From the NCBI RefSeq assembly GCF_900021155.1, contig NZ_FCNT01000012.1, positions 124,001 to 188,000 on the forward strand: a DNA stretch of 64,000 nt. Direction: 5' to 3'. The position numbers and the translations under genes are program-made. This stretch comes from Alistipes sp. CHKCI003 (GTDB lineage Bacteria; Bacteroidota; Bacteroidia; Bacteroidales; Rikenellaceae). The notes under the pieces were generated by a model, which saw only the letters and a program-made list of their open reading frames with translations, was not told the DNA's origin and ran no database searches. Below are positions 45,339 to 54,232 of this stretch, in pieces (the stretch's first letter is position 1; each line of letters begins with the position of its first letter).

Positions 45339-45374
45339 AAAAGGGATTTCTCTGCGGTGAGAAATCCCTTTTTT
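45339..45374. terminator. Intrinsic terminator after the OmpA-like gene
   Basis: Perfect 14-base arms (AAAAGGGATTTCTC / GAGAAATCCCTTTT) enclose a 6-base loop, with T-rich tails in both directions. It lies about 25 bases after the OmpA-like stop on the minus strand. Confidence 0.9.
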
Positions 45375-45398
45375 GCGAATTTTTGCGAAATTCCGTCG

Positions 45399-46217
45399 TC
45401 AGAAATCGACCGGTACATCGGGCATTTCGACAATCAGTCCGTTGACCGATTCCATCACCTCGACGCAGGCGCACGGATCGCAGCACACCTCTTCGACCTC
45501 CTCGACTACTACGACTTCGGGCTTCGGGATCAGCGTGCGCTGTACGACCTCCCGACCGCCGACATAGGCTATGGCGATCTCCGCATAACGCATCGGAGGC
45601 AGAATCCGGTCGGCAAGATACTTCCAAACCTCTGCGGGAAGCGCTTTCAAACGCTGTTCGACGGCCGTGCGGCCGCCGCGCCGGTCGATGATGCCGAGCA
45701 CGGTCTGCTTGTCGGGGACGTTCGATCGGGCGATGGCCTCGCGGGCGGCATCCCAATCCGACGCCACGGAAGCAGTCCTCACGTCGTATTTCTTCGAAAG
45801 GCCGAACTGCTTGTCTACATAGTTTTTAAGGCTCTGCGCACGGTTTTTGGCCAGTCGCTCATTGAGCGCCAGCGGTCCGTCCGGCGATGCGTAACCGGTG
45901 ATCGTTACCGACTTCACCTGCATGAGCGAATCCCGATCCATCGAGTTGATGAAGTCGGTAAGCCCCTGAATTTCCGAGGGGTTGCCGTCGAAATTCGTCG
46001 TCAGCGTCGACGAACTGATCTTGTAGCGAACCGTATAACCCGTGTCGGCATCGCTTCGAACCATGTATCTGCGAACGAGATAATCGCCGTCGGTCGTTTC
46101 CGACAGCATCACGGAATCCGCCTTCGGGGCGGACATCGTACTCTTGATCTGGGCCGTCGCTCCGTGAGCGGCACACAACGCAAGAGGGAGAGCGAAAGTA
46201 AAGAGTATTGTTTTCAC
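45399..46217 (-). CDS. Exported OmpA-like protein
   Basis: The 272-residue product starts at a GTG (46217), giving the signal peptide VKTILFTFALPLALCAAHGATAQ. No ATG fits: the next in-frame ATG upstream would put about 35 extra residues before the signal. Residues about 85-180 form an OmpA/MotB-like peptidoglycan-binding fold (VKSVTITGYASPDGPLALNERLAKNRAQSLKNYV, the NxxLAxxRA pattern). The C-terminus is acidic with a CCDPCAC cluster. It probably sits in the periplasm, tethered to the cell wall or an outer-membrane complex. Confidence 0.8.
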   Translation of the reverse strand: MKTILFTFALPLALCAAHGATAQIKSTMSAPKADSVMLSETTDGDYLVRRYMVRSDADTGYTVRYKISSSTLTTNFDGNPSEIQGLTDFINSMDRDSLMQVKSVTITGYASPDGPLALNERLAKNRAQSLKNYVDKQFGLSKKYDVRTASVASDWDAAREAIARSNVPDKQTVLGIIDRRGGRTAVEQRLKALPAEVWKYLADRILPPMRYAEIAIAYVGGREVVQRTLIPKPEVVVVEEVEEVCCDPCACVEVMESVNGLIVEMPDVPVDF

Positions 46218-46325
46218 GCTAAAATAGTGTTGGTTAAATTCCTGCACTACCCTATCGCAAGATTCGTACCACGACGATAGCAACCGCAGCGGCGAGACGG
46301 AATGATCCTGTACCTGAATCATATA

Positions 46326-46369
46326 TAAAATACGGCGGAGACCCGCCTCAGCCGCAGGTCTCCGTCGTA
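46326..46369 (-). terminator. Probable terminator of argS
   Basis: A 12-base stem (ACGGCGGAGACC with its near-complement, one G-T pair) lies about 20 bases after the argS stop, followed on the minus strand by ATTTTATAT. Confidence 0.7.
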
Positions 46370-46387
46370 AGCCGAGTCCGGACACGT

Positions 46388-48175
46388 CTACATCCGCTCC
46401 GGCACGTCGATGCCCAGCAGTTTCATCGCCGAACGGATCACGCGGGCGACCTGCTGCGCGAGTTGCAGGCGCATGCGGCGCACATCGGAATTTTCCTCCT
46501 TGAGGATCGAATGGTCGTGGTAGTATCCGTTGAACTGTTTGGCCAGCTCGTAGGCGTATGCCGCGACGATCGAGGGCGCGAAGTTCTCGCCGGCCGCAGC
46601 GACCGCCGAGGGATAGTCCGTCAGACTCTTCACCAGCTCGATCTCCTCCGGCACGTAAGGGACCGAGGGGATGTCGCCGCCGAAGTCGATGCCCGCCTCC
46701 GCCGCCTTGCGCAGCACGGAGCGGATACGCGCGTGCGTATATTGAATGAAGGGGCCCGTATTGCCGTTGAAGTCGATCGACTCGCGCGGATCGAAAAGCA
46801 TCGTCTTCTTCGGGTCGACCTTGAGGATGAAATACTTGAGCGCACCCAGTCCGACCATCTCCGAAACGGCCGCCGCCTCCTCTTCCGAGCAGCCGTCGAG
46901 CTTGCCCAGCTCGTCCGACATTTCGCGGGCGGTCTTCACCATCGCGGCGATCAGGTCGTCGGCATCGACCACCGTCCCCTCGCGCGACTTCATCTTGCCT
47001 TCGGGCAGCTCCACCATGCCGTAGGAGAGGTGGGTGATGTGATCGCTCCAAGCATAGCCCAGCTTCTTGAGCACGAGCTTGAGCACCTGAAAGTGATAGT
47101 TCTGCTCGTTGCCCACGACGTAGATCATGTCGTCGAGCCGGTTGTCCTCGAAACGGCGGAAGGCCGTTCCCAAATCCTGCGTCATGTAGACCGACGTACC
47201 GTCGCCGCGCAGCAGCAGCTTCTCGTCCAGCCCGTCGCCCGTGAGGTCGATCCACACCGAATTGTCCGGACGGCGGTAGAACACGCCCTTGCGCAGCCCC
47301 TCGTCGACGATGCTCTTGCCGAGCAGATAGGTCTGCGATTCGTAGTAGACCTTGTCGAACTCGACGCCGAGCGCCTTGTACGTAACGTCGAAACCGTCGT
47401 AGACCCAGCCGTTCATCGTCTGCCACAGGTCGTACACCTCTGGATCCTTGGCCTCCCACCGGCGCAACATCTCCTGCGCCTCGACCAAGATCGGGGCATT
47501 CTTTTTGGCCTCCTCCTCGCTCTGTCCGTCTGCCACGAGCTCCCGGATCTGGGCCTTGTAGCGTTTGTCGAACTCGACGTAGTATTTCCCGACCAGATGA
47601 TCGCCCTTCATGCCCGACGATGCGGGCGTCTCGCCTCCGCCGTAGAGTTTCCACGCCAGCATCGATTTGCAGATGTGGATGCCGCGGTCGTTCACCAGAT
47701 TGGCCTTGATGACCGTGTGGCCGTTAGCCTCAAGAATCCGCGCCACGGAGTAGCCGAGCAGATTATTGCGGACGTGTCCCAGATGGAGCGGTTTGTTGGT
47801 GTTGGGCGACGAGTATTCGATCATCACCGTCCGGCCCGTGGCAGGGGCCGTGCCGTAGGCGTCGTCGGCCGCGATTTCGGCGAAGCGGGCCTGCCAGAAC
47901 GCGCAGTCGAGCGTCAGGTTGAGAAAACCTTTGATGACGTTGAACGAACGTATCTCGGGCGTATGGGCGACGATGTGCTCCCCTATTTCGTTCGCGGTCG
48001 CTTCGGGCGACTTGCGGCTTCGTCGCAGCAGCGGAAAAGTTACGAGCGTATAGTCCCCCTCGAACTCCCTGCGGGTCTTCTGTATCTGCAACTGCCCCTC
48101 TTCGAGCCTGCCATAGAGTGCCTCCGCGGAACGGAGCACCGCATCCGAAACAAAGTTTTCGATCTTCATCATCAT
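46388..48175 (-). CDS. argS: Arginyl-tRNA synthetase
   Basis: ArgS charges tRNA-Arg. The 595-residue product has the N-terminal Add-1 domain (about 1-110), the HIGH-type signature SSPNTNKPLHLGHVRNNLLG, and GKMKSREGTVVDADDL (KMSK-equivalent loop). The C-terminal DALR anticodon-binding domain ends RSAMKLLGIDVPERM. Three consecutive Met codons (48175, 48172, 48169) are possible starts. A -7 element lies 17 bases upstream, so the leader is very short. Confidence 0.96.
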   Translation of the reverse strand: MMMKIENFVSDAVLRSAEALYGRLEEGQLQIQKTRREFEGDYTLVTFPLLRRSRKSPEATANEIGEHIVAHTPEIRSFNVIKGFLNLTLDCAFWQARFAEIAADDAYGTAPATGRTVMIEYSSPNTNKPLHLGHVRNNLLGYSVARILEANGHTVIKANLVNDRGIHICKSMLAWKLYGGGETPASSGMKGDHLVGKYYVEFDKRYKAQIRELVADGQSEEEAKKNAPILVEAQEMLRRWEAKDPEVYDLWQTMNGWVYDGFDVTYKALGVEFDKVYYESQTYLLGKSIVDEGLRKGVFYRRPDNSVWIDLTGDGLDEKLLLRGDGTSVYMTQDLGTAFRRFEDNRLDDMIYVVGNEQNYHFQVLKLVLKKLGYAWSDHITHLSYGMVELPEGKMKSREGTVVDADDLIAAMVKTAREMSDELGKLDGCSEEEAAAVSEMVGLGALKYFILKVDPKKTMLFDPRESIDFNGNTGPFIQYTHARIRSVLRKAAEAGIDFGGDIPSVPYVPEEIELVKSLTDYPSAVAAAGENFAPSIVAAYAYELAKQFNGYYHDHSILKEENSDVRRMRLQLAQQVARVIRSAMKLLGIDVPERM

Positions 48176-48192
48176 TTCAACGAATTTGGGGG

Positions 48193-48200
48193 CAAATTTA
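48193..48200 (-). promoter_or_regulatory. -7 element for argS
   Basis: TAAATTTG on the minus strand matches TAnnTTTG, 17 bases before the first argS Met codon. Confidence 0.6.
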
Positions 48201-48286
48201 ACGCTTTTCGGCGAAAAATCAATCCCGCCGGATCCCCTAATTCGGGGAAAGCTTCCGCAAACCGCATGAAAATCGCAAACAATGTG

Positions 48287-48294
48287 TATCTTTG
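48287..48294 (+). promoter_or_regulatory. -7 element for the CNNM/CBS gene and dus
   Basis: TATCTTTG matches TAnnTTTG, about 110 bases ahead of the start at 48405. It makes an ATG at 48282 impossible as a start. Confidence 0.63.
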
Positions 48295-48404
48295 TCTCCG
48301 AAATAACGACCCGTGATTACCTGCCCGTACGCACCTGCGGTCGGCCCTCCGGTCCGGATGGCCGGAAACTCCGGTGCGGCGGAGCATATAATTACCTGAA
48401 TACA

Positions 48405-49670
48405 ATGGAAATAATCATCATTCTGCTGCTGATTCTGCTCAACGGTCTTTTCGCCATGTCCGAAGTAGCGCTCATCTCGGCCCGCAAGTCGAACCTGAAC
48501 ACGCAGGCCAAACAGGGAAGCAAAACGGCACGGCAAGCCCTGCTGCTGGCCGAGGATCCCGACAAGTTCCTCTCGACGGTGCAGATCGGCATCACGCTGA
48601 TCGGCATCCTCACGGGTATCTATTCGGGCGACGCGCTGGCCGGGCGTTTCGGCGTCCTGCTCGCCGCCACGGGCCTGCCGCTGCGCACCGCGACGATGAT
48701 CGCGCAGGTGGTCATCGTCGTAGTCGTTACCTATATCACGATCGTCTTCGGCGAGCTGGTCCCCAAGCGCATCGGACTGAACGCATCGGAACGGGTGGCC
48801 AAGGCCGTGGCGCGTCCCATGCACATCCTCTCGGTGGCGGCCTCCCCCTTCGTATGGCTGCTTTCGCGGAGCATCGAAGCCGTAACGCGCCTCATGGGCC
48901 TCAAAGAGACGGAAAGCAAAGTAACCGAAGCCGAAATCCGATCGATCATACAGGAAGGCGCCGAAGACGGCGAAGTGCAGGAGGTGGAGCAGAAGATCGT
49001 GGGCCGCGTCTTTTCGCTCGGCGACCGCACGGTGGATTCGATCATGACCCACCGGAGCGAAATCGTCTGGATCGACCTCTCGATGTCGGCCGACCGCATC
49101 CGCGAACTGGTCGACGGTTCGCCGCACAACCGCTTTCCCGTCGCCGACGGCAATCTCGACCGCGTGGAGGGCGTGGTCTACCTCAAGGATCTGTTCACCC
49201 ACATCAACGATCCCGATTTCGCGGTGCGGAAGGTGCTTCGACCGGCCAAGTTCTTCCATGAAGAAACCGAGGTCTACAACGCGCTCGAACAGCTCCGGAC
49301 CGAGCATCTCGGCTACGGCATCGTGTGCGACGAATTCGGCATTACGCAGGGGATCGTTACGCTGCGCGACATTCTCGAAGCGCTCGTGGGCACGATGCTC
49401 GAAGAGCGCGAGGAGCCCGACATCGTGCCGCGCGAAGACGGCTCCGCACTCGTGGACGGCCAATGTCCGTTCTACGACTTTCTGGCCTACTACGGTTTGG
49501 AGGACGTTCTTCCGCACAACGAATACAACACCCTCAGCGGCCTGATCCTCGACGAGCTGGAGCACATCCCCCAGACGGGCGAACAGCTGCAATGGCAGAT
49601 GTTCCGGTTCGAAATCGTGGACATGGACGGAGCGCGCATCGACAAAATACTCGTAACCCGTCTGTCATGA
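48405..49670 (+). CDS. CNNM/CorC-type transporter (DUF21, CBS pair, transporter-associated domain)
   Basis: From ATG 48405 the product is 421 residues. The DUF21 membrane domain (about 1-190) has MEIIIILLLILLNGLFAMSE, TVQIGITLIGILTGIYSG and the conserved IVFGELVPKRIGL. Two CBS motifs follow (RTVDSIMTHRSEIVWIDL; KVLRPAKFFHEE...LEQLRTEHLGYGIVCDEFG). A CorC_HlyC C-terminus follows at about 340-421. Older names call these haemolysins; relatives act in Mg2+/Co2+ efflux. The stop overlaps the dus start (ATGA). Confidence 0.93.
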   Translation: MEIIIILLLILLNGLFAMSEVALISARKSNLNTQAKQGSKTARQALLLAEDPDKFLSTVQIGITLIGILTGIYSGDALAGRFGVLLAATGLPLRTATMIAQVVIVVVVTYITIVFGELVPKRIGLNASERVAKAVARPMHILSVAASPFVWLLSRSIEAVTRLMGLKETESKVTEAEIRSIIQEGAEDGEVQEVEQKIVGRVFSLGDRTVDSIMTHRSEIVWIDLSMSADRIRELVDGSPHNRFPVADGNLDRVEGVVYLKDLFTHINDPDFAVRKVLRPAKFFHEETEVYNALEQLRTEHLGYGIVCDEFGITQGIVTLRDILEALVGTMLEEREEPDIVPREDGSALVDGQCPFYDFLAYYGLEDVLPHNEYNTLSGLILDELEHIPQTGEQLQWQMFRFEIVDMDGARIDKILVTRLS

Positions 49671-50689
49671 AAATCGCCGGCATAGAGCTGGGCGACCGGC
49701 CCCTTTTTCTGGCGCCGATGGAGGACGTTACCGACCCTTCGTTCCGCTACATGTGCAAACGGTTCGGGGCCGATGTCGTCTACACCGAATTCATATCGGC
49801 CGACGGCCTGATCCGCGACGCGGCCAAATCGCTCGCCAAGCTGCGCTTCGACGACGCCGAACGGCCCGTCGGCATCCAGATCTACGGCAACCGGATCGAA
49901 CCGATGGTCGAAGCGGCGCGCATGGCCGAGGCCGCCGGACCCGATCTCGTCGACATCAACTTCGGTTGCCCCGTGAAGAAGATTGCCGGCCGCGGAGCCG
50001 GCTCGGGCATGATGCGCGACGTGCCGCTGATGGTCGAGATGACGCGCCGGATCGTCGAGGCGGTCCGTATGCCCGTAACGGTCAAAACCCGTCTGGGCTG
50101 GGACGACGAATCGAAAAATATCGAAGAGATCGCCCTCCGGCTGCAAGACACGGGCATCGCGGCCCTCACGATCCACGGCCGCACGCGCGCCCAGATGTAC
50201 CGCGGCGAGGCGGACTGGACGCTCATCGGCGCCGTGAAAAACAATCCCGCGATCCGCATACCGATCATCGGCAACGGCGACGTGGATTCGGGACCCAAGG
50301 CCCGGGAGATGTTCGACCGCTACGGAGTGGACGGGGTGATGATCGGCCGCGCGACCTACGGACGGCCGTGGATCTTCCGCGAGATCAAGCATTTCCTCTC
50401 GACAGGCGAAGTGCTTCCGCAGCCGTCGGTGCGGGAGCGTGCGGCCATCGCGCGCGAACATCTGGCCAAATCCATCGAAGTCAAGGGCGAATACGTGGGC
50501 GTGATCGAGATGCGCCGCCACCTTTCCAACTACTTCAAGGGGCTGCCCGACTTCAAATCCACGCGGCTCAAACTCGTAACGCTCACCGACATCGCGGAGC
50601 TGTTCGCCACGATCGACTCCATCGCCGAACGTTGGGGCGATTTCGATGCGTCGCAAGTCGTTCCGGCTCCCCTGTCGCACGATCTCTGA
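49667..50689 (+). CDS. tRNA-dihydrouridine synthase
   Basis: The 340-residue FMN enzyme reduces uridine to dihydrouridine in tRNA. It shows APMEDVTDPSFRYMCKRFGAD, the catalytic Cys in DINFGCPVKKIAGRGAGSGMM, VTVKTRLGWDDES, IHGRTRAQMYRGEADW, IIGNGDVDSG and MIGRATYGRPWIF (FMN phosphate site). It is DusB-like by these motifs. Translationally coupled to the CNNM gene by a four-base overlap. Confidence 0.95.
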   Translation: MKIAGIELGDRPLFLAPMEDVTDPSFRYMCKRFGADVVYTEFISADGLIRDAAKSLAKLRFDDAERPVGIQIYGNRIEPMVEAARMAEAAGPDLVDINFGCPVKKIAGRGAGSGMMRDVPLMVEMTRRIVEAVRMPVTVKTRLGWDDESKNIEEIALRLQDTGIAALTIHGRTRAQMYRGEADWTLIGAVKNNPAIRIPIIGNGDVDSGPKAREMFDRYGVDGVMIGRATYGRPWIFREIKHFLSTGEVLPQPSVRERAAIAREHLAKSIEVKGEYVGVIEMRRHLSNYFKGLPDFKSTRLKLVTLTDIAELFATIDSIAERWGDFDASQVVPAPLSHDL

Positions 50690-51091
50690 ACGGAGCGGCC
50701 GGCGAAGCGGGCACTCCCCGCCGCCCCACCCGATTGCCGCATCGCTCAACAATACGCGGCAAAACCGGCGAAGCTCACCCCGCCGCACGGAACGCTGCAT
50801 CGCATCATACGACACTTCGCCGCGCCCCACCACGGCAGCCCCACCACGACGGACGGTACCCCGACTTACCGCAGCACCGACGATACAACACTCCCGCAGT
50901 TCCCCGTTACACCGCAATGCACATCGCCCCGCCGTACCGCACGGCGTCGCCGCCATGCCGCACGACCGACGATGCACGACCTTTCGTCAGCCAGCCGGAC
51001 GGACGGAATATCCCGACGCTCCTCACGGACGGCCGCAGCGTTCTTTCCGAAACAAAATCGAATCCGCGGTACATTATCCCGAAAAAATGGT
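50690..51091. other. Gene-free interval after dus
   Basis: No gene is supported in these 400 bases. The composition is unusual on the plus strand: rich in C and poor in T, with many short CACCGCC- or CCGCAC-like strings. It ends at the promoter of the riboswitch transcript. Confidence 0.45.
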
Positions 51092-51099
51092 TACCTTTG
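51092..51099 (+). promoter_or_regulatory. -7 element for the cobalamin-riboswitch transcript
   Basis: TACCTTTG matches TAnnTTTG a few bases upstream of the riboswitch aptamer, so the aptamer would sit at the very 5' end of the RNA. Confidence 0.68.
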
Positions 51100-51106
51100 C
51101 CGCGCC

Positions 51107-51293
51107 AAGGTTTCCGAAGTAAGCTCAGGCTTACGGGAATCAATAGGGAACGCCGTGCAATTCGGCGACAGTACCTGCTGCTGTGAGTTCCGGTCCTCCC
51201 GACAGGGAGAGGACGACTCCGCCACACATAGCCACTGATCCTCGGCGATCGGGAAGGCGTCGGCGGAGAGGGGACAAGTCAGAAGACCTGCCT
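51107..51293 (+). ncRNA. Cobalamin (AdoCbl-class) riboswitch
   Basis: The stretch carries the conserved cobalamin-riboswitch blocks in order: AGGGAA-N2-CCGTGCAATTCGGC, then ACAGTACCTGCTGCTGTGA (the B12-box core region), a variable hairpin with CTCCC / GGGAG, GCCACTG, GGGAAGGCG, and the closing AAGTCAGAAGACCTGCC. It begins just after a -7 element and is followed by a terminator hairpin before the lipoprotein ORF. B12 binding is therefore expected to lower expression of that gene. The precise subclass cannot be assigned by eye. Confidence 0.9.
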
Positions 51294-51389
51294 TGCGCAC
51301 ATGCGTTACGCTCGCGGGTGTCGGGTCGTAATCGAACGGAAAGGTCTGTCGCTATTGTCGACGATTTCTCTTTGATTATCATCATACAG

Positions 51390-51419
51390 CCGCTTGTGTG
51401 CGAACGCAGGCGGTTTTTT
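51390..51419 (+). terminator. Terminator hairpin of the riboswitch expression platform
   Basis: CCGCTTGTG pairs with CGCAGGCGG (with G-U pairs) around a 6-base loop and is followed by T6, ending 28 bases before the lipoprotein ATG. It sits where a riboswitch-controlled terminator would be. Confidence 0.75.
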
Positions 51420-51447
51420 CGTGCACCTAACTTTAATTTTTATAAAT

Positions 51448-53325
51448 ATGATGAAGAAATTATTCGCTTTATGCTGCCTCGCGGCAGCCGCTTCCGGAGC
51501 TTGGAGCTGCTCGGACGATTACGACGACACGGCCCTCTGGCAGGAGATCGAACAGATCAAGACGGACATCGCATCGCTCAACCAGCAGGTTACGACCCTC
51601 CAGACGGCCATGCAGGACGGGGCGCTGATCACGCAAGTAACCGAAACGACCGAAGGCTACAAAATCGACTTCAGCAACAACACCTCGATCGTCGTCAAGC
51701 ACGGTACGAACGGCACGAACGGAACCGACGGTGCGAAGATCGGCGTGAAGGAGGAGAACGGCGTGCTTTACTGGACGCTGGACGGCGAGTTCATCACCGC
51801 ACCCGACTCGCAGGATAAGATTCCCGTAACGGGTGCCGCAGGCGCGACGGGTCCGGCCGGCACTGACGGGCATTCGCCCGTACTGGCCATCGACGACGAG
51901 GGATATTGGACCGTCGACGGCGAACGAGTAGAGTCGAACGGCGCCCCCGTGAAGGCACAGGGCGACTCGTTCTTCAGCGACGTGGATGAGACCGAGGACG
52001 CAGTGATTCTGACGCTGGCGGACGGTTCGGCCATCACGATCGCCAAATACAAGGAGAGCTCGCTGCTGTTCGCATCCGCCACGCTCTATGTTCCCGCAGG
52101 CCAGACGGCCGAAATCGCCTATACCGCCGCCCGGGTCGCTTTCGTGGAGCTGATGTCCGTACCCGAAGGCTGGACCGCCCGACTCGACGAGCAGACAGGC
52201 AAAGTAACCGTAACCGCTCCGGCAGCCGCAACGGCCGCCGCCAACGGCGAACGGCTGAAGATCGTCGGCACGGACCTCTCGGGCCACGCGATGATGGCGG
52301 CCGTGAAACTCTACTGCACGCTGCCCGAAGGCGGATTCTTCGTCTACAACGAAGGACAGCTCGGCAAGATGCCCGCTTCGGTCAACTACTACGTCGACGG
52401 CGAGTGGATCAGCCGCGTCTATGCCTCCGTCAATCCCGAACATCCGCTGGGCAACACGGGCGTTACGATGGTCCGCAACGCAACGAACGGTTTGACGTAC
52501 CTCACGGCCAAGGACGAGCACTTCATCGTCGAAACCGATGCGGACTTCAACTACAAGTCGGAGCTCTCCGGCGAAAATTACACCGACGAACTGCGACAAG
52601 TGATGGGCTTCACCGTATTCGACGCAACGACGGGTTACATCACCAGCGGCGGCGGCGTCTACAAAGTGGGCCTCAATCCGCTGACGCTCGACACGAACGA
52701 CCGCATTTTCGAAGGCTTCAACGGCGGTCGAGACCTCTGCGCCGCGGGCGGCAAACTCTACTTCATCTTCTCGAACAAGGTCTACTCCTACGATCCCTCG
52801 ACCGGCGGCGCCCCCACCGAACTCTGCGACGCCGCGACCGGTTTCGTTACGCTGAACGACGGTTCGGTATGGGCTGCCAACAACACGCAGATCGTTCGGA
52901 TCGACCCCGCAAACGACAAGGTAACGACCATCCCGACAGGCGATTACTCGCTCTATTTCAATTCGATGGCCTACACTCCCCGCTCCCTTGCAGCCGCTCC
53001 GGACGGCAGCAGCCTCTACTTCATCCAACAGATCGGAAGCGGCTGGAGCGTTTACGGCAAGGCACTGGGCAAATACGACGTCGCCACCGGCACATTCTCC
53101 GATCTGTGGTCTATGCCCGAGGGATATTCGGTATACGGTTCGGGCGTTGCGGTCGATCCCGACACCGGAAAGATTTACGTCAGCTACACCAAGGACGGCT
53201 GGGGCGCCAACTATCTGAAAACCTACATCGCGGTCCTCGGTGCCGACGGCACATTGGAGCAAACGATCCCCTACCTGAGCGAGAACGAAACCATCTACTG
53301 GTTCCCGTCGATGATCGTATTCTGA
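51448..53325 (+). CDS. Cobalamin-regulated surface lipoprotein with DUF5074/BtuG-like propeller
   Basis: From ATG 51448 the product is 625 residues. A lipoprotein signal (MMKKLFALCCLAAAASGAWSC) is followed by an acidic SDDYDD, which suits surface export. A coiled coil follows (LWQEIEQIKTDIASLNQQVTTLQTAM), as in DUF4988 proteins. Next come collagen-like Gly-x-x runs (GTNGTNGTDG; GAAGATGPAGTDG), each followed by a WT.DGE module. The C-terminal 330 residues begin GGFFVYNEGQLGKMPASVNYY and have blade-like repeats (SVWAANNTQIVRIDP; YGKALGKYDVATGTFSDLW), as in DUF5074/YncE-type propellers such as the B12-binding BtuG. The riboswitch upstream supports a role in capturing B12 or a relative. No BtuB gene is adjacent. 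Confidence 0.8.
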   Translation: MMKKLFALCCLAAAASGAWSCSDDYDDTALWQEIEQIKTDIASLNQQVTTLQTAMQDGALITQVTETTEGYKIDFSNNTSIVVKHGTNGTNGTDGAKIGVKEENGVLYWTLDGEFITAPDSQDKIPVTGAAGATGPAGTDGHSPVLAIDDEGYWTVDGERVESNGAPVKAQGDSFFSDVDETEDAVILTLADGSAITIAKYKESSLLFASATLYVPAGQTAEIAYTAARVAFVELMSVPEGWTARLDEQTGKVTVTAPAAATAAANGERLKIVGTDLSGHAMMAAVKLYCTLPEGGFFVYNEGQLGKMPASVNYYVDGEWISRVYASVNPEHPLGNTGVTMVRNATNGLTYLTAKDEHFIVETDADFNYKSELSGENYTDELRQVMGFTVFDATTGYITSGGGVYKVGLNPLTLDTNDRIFEGFNGGRDLCAAGGKLYFIFSNKVYSYDPSTGGAPTELCDAATGFVTLNDGSVWAANNTQIVRIDPANDKVTTIPTGDYSLYFNSMAYTPRSLAAAPDGSSLYFIQQIGSGWSVYGKALGKYDVATGTFSDLWSMPEGYSVYGSGVAVDPDTGKIYVSYTKDGWGANYLKTYIAVLGADGTLEQTIPYLSENETIYWFPSMIVF

Positions 53326-53347
53326 TCCACCGAACGCTCCCGAATGC

Positions 53348-53389
53348 AAAAGAGGCTGTCCGCGCGGTTTGCGCAGACAGCCTCTTTTC
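53348..53389 (+). terminator. Intrinsic terminator of the cobalamin-regulated gene
   Basis: A long stem (AAAAGAGGCTGTC with its complement, one mismatch, then GCGC/GCGC) ends in T4, 23 bases after the stop codon. Its GGCTGTC / GACAGCC core resembles the ends of the repeat pair around pgm-dnaA. Confidence 0.85.
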
Positions 53390-53517
53390 GTTCGACACGT
53401 CCGAAGATTCGCCCCCCAACCCTCGTTCTTGCGGAAGCGGAAGCATCCATCCGAAAAGAGGGGACCCCTCCTTCCGCACACGGGTCGGAGCATCCGCACC
53501 TTGCCGGGGCCCCGCGT

Positions 53518-54006
53518 CTATTCCAGCACCCGTTCGACGTAAGCCCTGTAATCCTTCACCACGGGTTCGTAATCGTCGTCGTCGAAGAGCGGTGACGAAA
53601 TGAGGAAATCGGCGGTCGAGCGGTTCACCGCCGTCGGTACATTGTAGAGCGTCGCCAGACGCAGCAGGGCCTTGACATCCACATCGTGCGGCTGGGCCGA
53701 CATCGGATCCCAGAAAAAGAACAGGGCGCTGATCTTCCCGTCCGCGATCATCGAGCCGAGCTGCTGGTCGCCGCCCAAGGGACCGGATTTGAGCAGTGTG
53801 ATTTCGAGTTCGAGCGCTTCGGGACAGTCGTCGAGGTCGTGCGTCTCACGATGGTCGAGCAACGTCTTTTCCACCATCTTACCGGTCGTTCCCGTACAAA
53901 CCAGCCGATGCCGGCTCAGTTTCCTGCAATTCCAGTCGACCCACTCCGCAAGGTCGTGTTTCATGTTGTCGTGCGCCACGAGCGCCATACACTTTCTTTT
54001 ATCCAT
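53518..54006 (-). CDS. mgsA: Methylglyoxal synthase
   Basis: MgsA converts dihydroxyacetone phosphate to methylglyoxal and phosphate, relieving sugar-phosphate stress. From ATG 54006 (MDKRKCMALVAHDNMKHDLAEW) the product is 162 residues. It has the phosphate-binding CTGTTG, KSGPLGGDQQLGSMI and the catalytic-Asp region FFFWDPMSAQPHDVDVKAL. Length and motifs are standard. A longer frame from 54201 runs through the promoter and is rejected. Confidence 0.95.
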   Translation of the reverse strand: MDKRKCMALVAHDNMKHDLAEWVDWNCRKLSRHRLVCTGTTGKMVEKTLLDHRETHDLDDCPEALELEITLLKSGPLGGDQQLGSMIADGKISALFFFWDPMSAQPHDVDVKALLRLATLYNVPTAVNRSTADFLISSPLFDDDDYEPVVKDYRAYVERVLE

Positions 54007-54067
54007 AGCTGCATCTCTTTTGCGAAAGCCTGCCGGCGGCCTTCTTTCGTAAATGAATCGAACGATA

Positions 54068-54075
54068 CAAATATA
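54068..54075 (-). promoter_or_regulatory. -7 element for mgsA
   Basis: TATATTTG on the minus strand matches TAnnTTTG, 61 bases before the mgsA start. Confidence 0.62.
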
Positions 54076-54232
54076 ATACAAATCGGACGCTTTGTAAATC
54101 ATGCCGAAAAAGTTCACCGAATCGTAACGACGGGAAACGGAAGACGATCCCGTTCCGCCGCTATTCCGAAAGGACCGGTGCTCCGCACATGCGGAACGCA
54201 CGCCTGCCGTCTGCGGACAGATCGCCCGCAGC

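Noticed and set aside
45399-47654. Single long frame joining the OmpA-like gene to sequence inside argS
   Set aside because: The upstream half is an alternative frame of argS. The real gene begins at the GTG 46217 with a signal peptide, after the argS terminator.
51469-53499. Long open frame (676 codons) antisense to the cobalamin-regulated lipoprotein
   Set aside because: It is a shadow of codon bias. The plus strand has the riboswitch, signal peptide, domains and terminator; the antisense frame has no recognisable domain.
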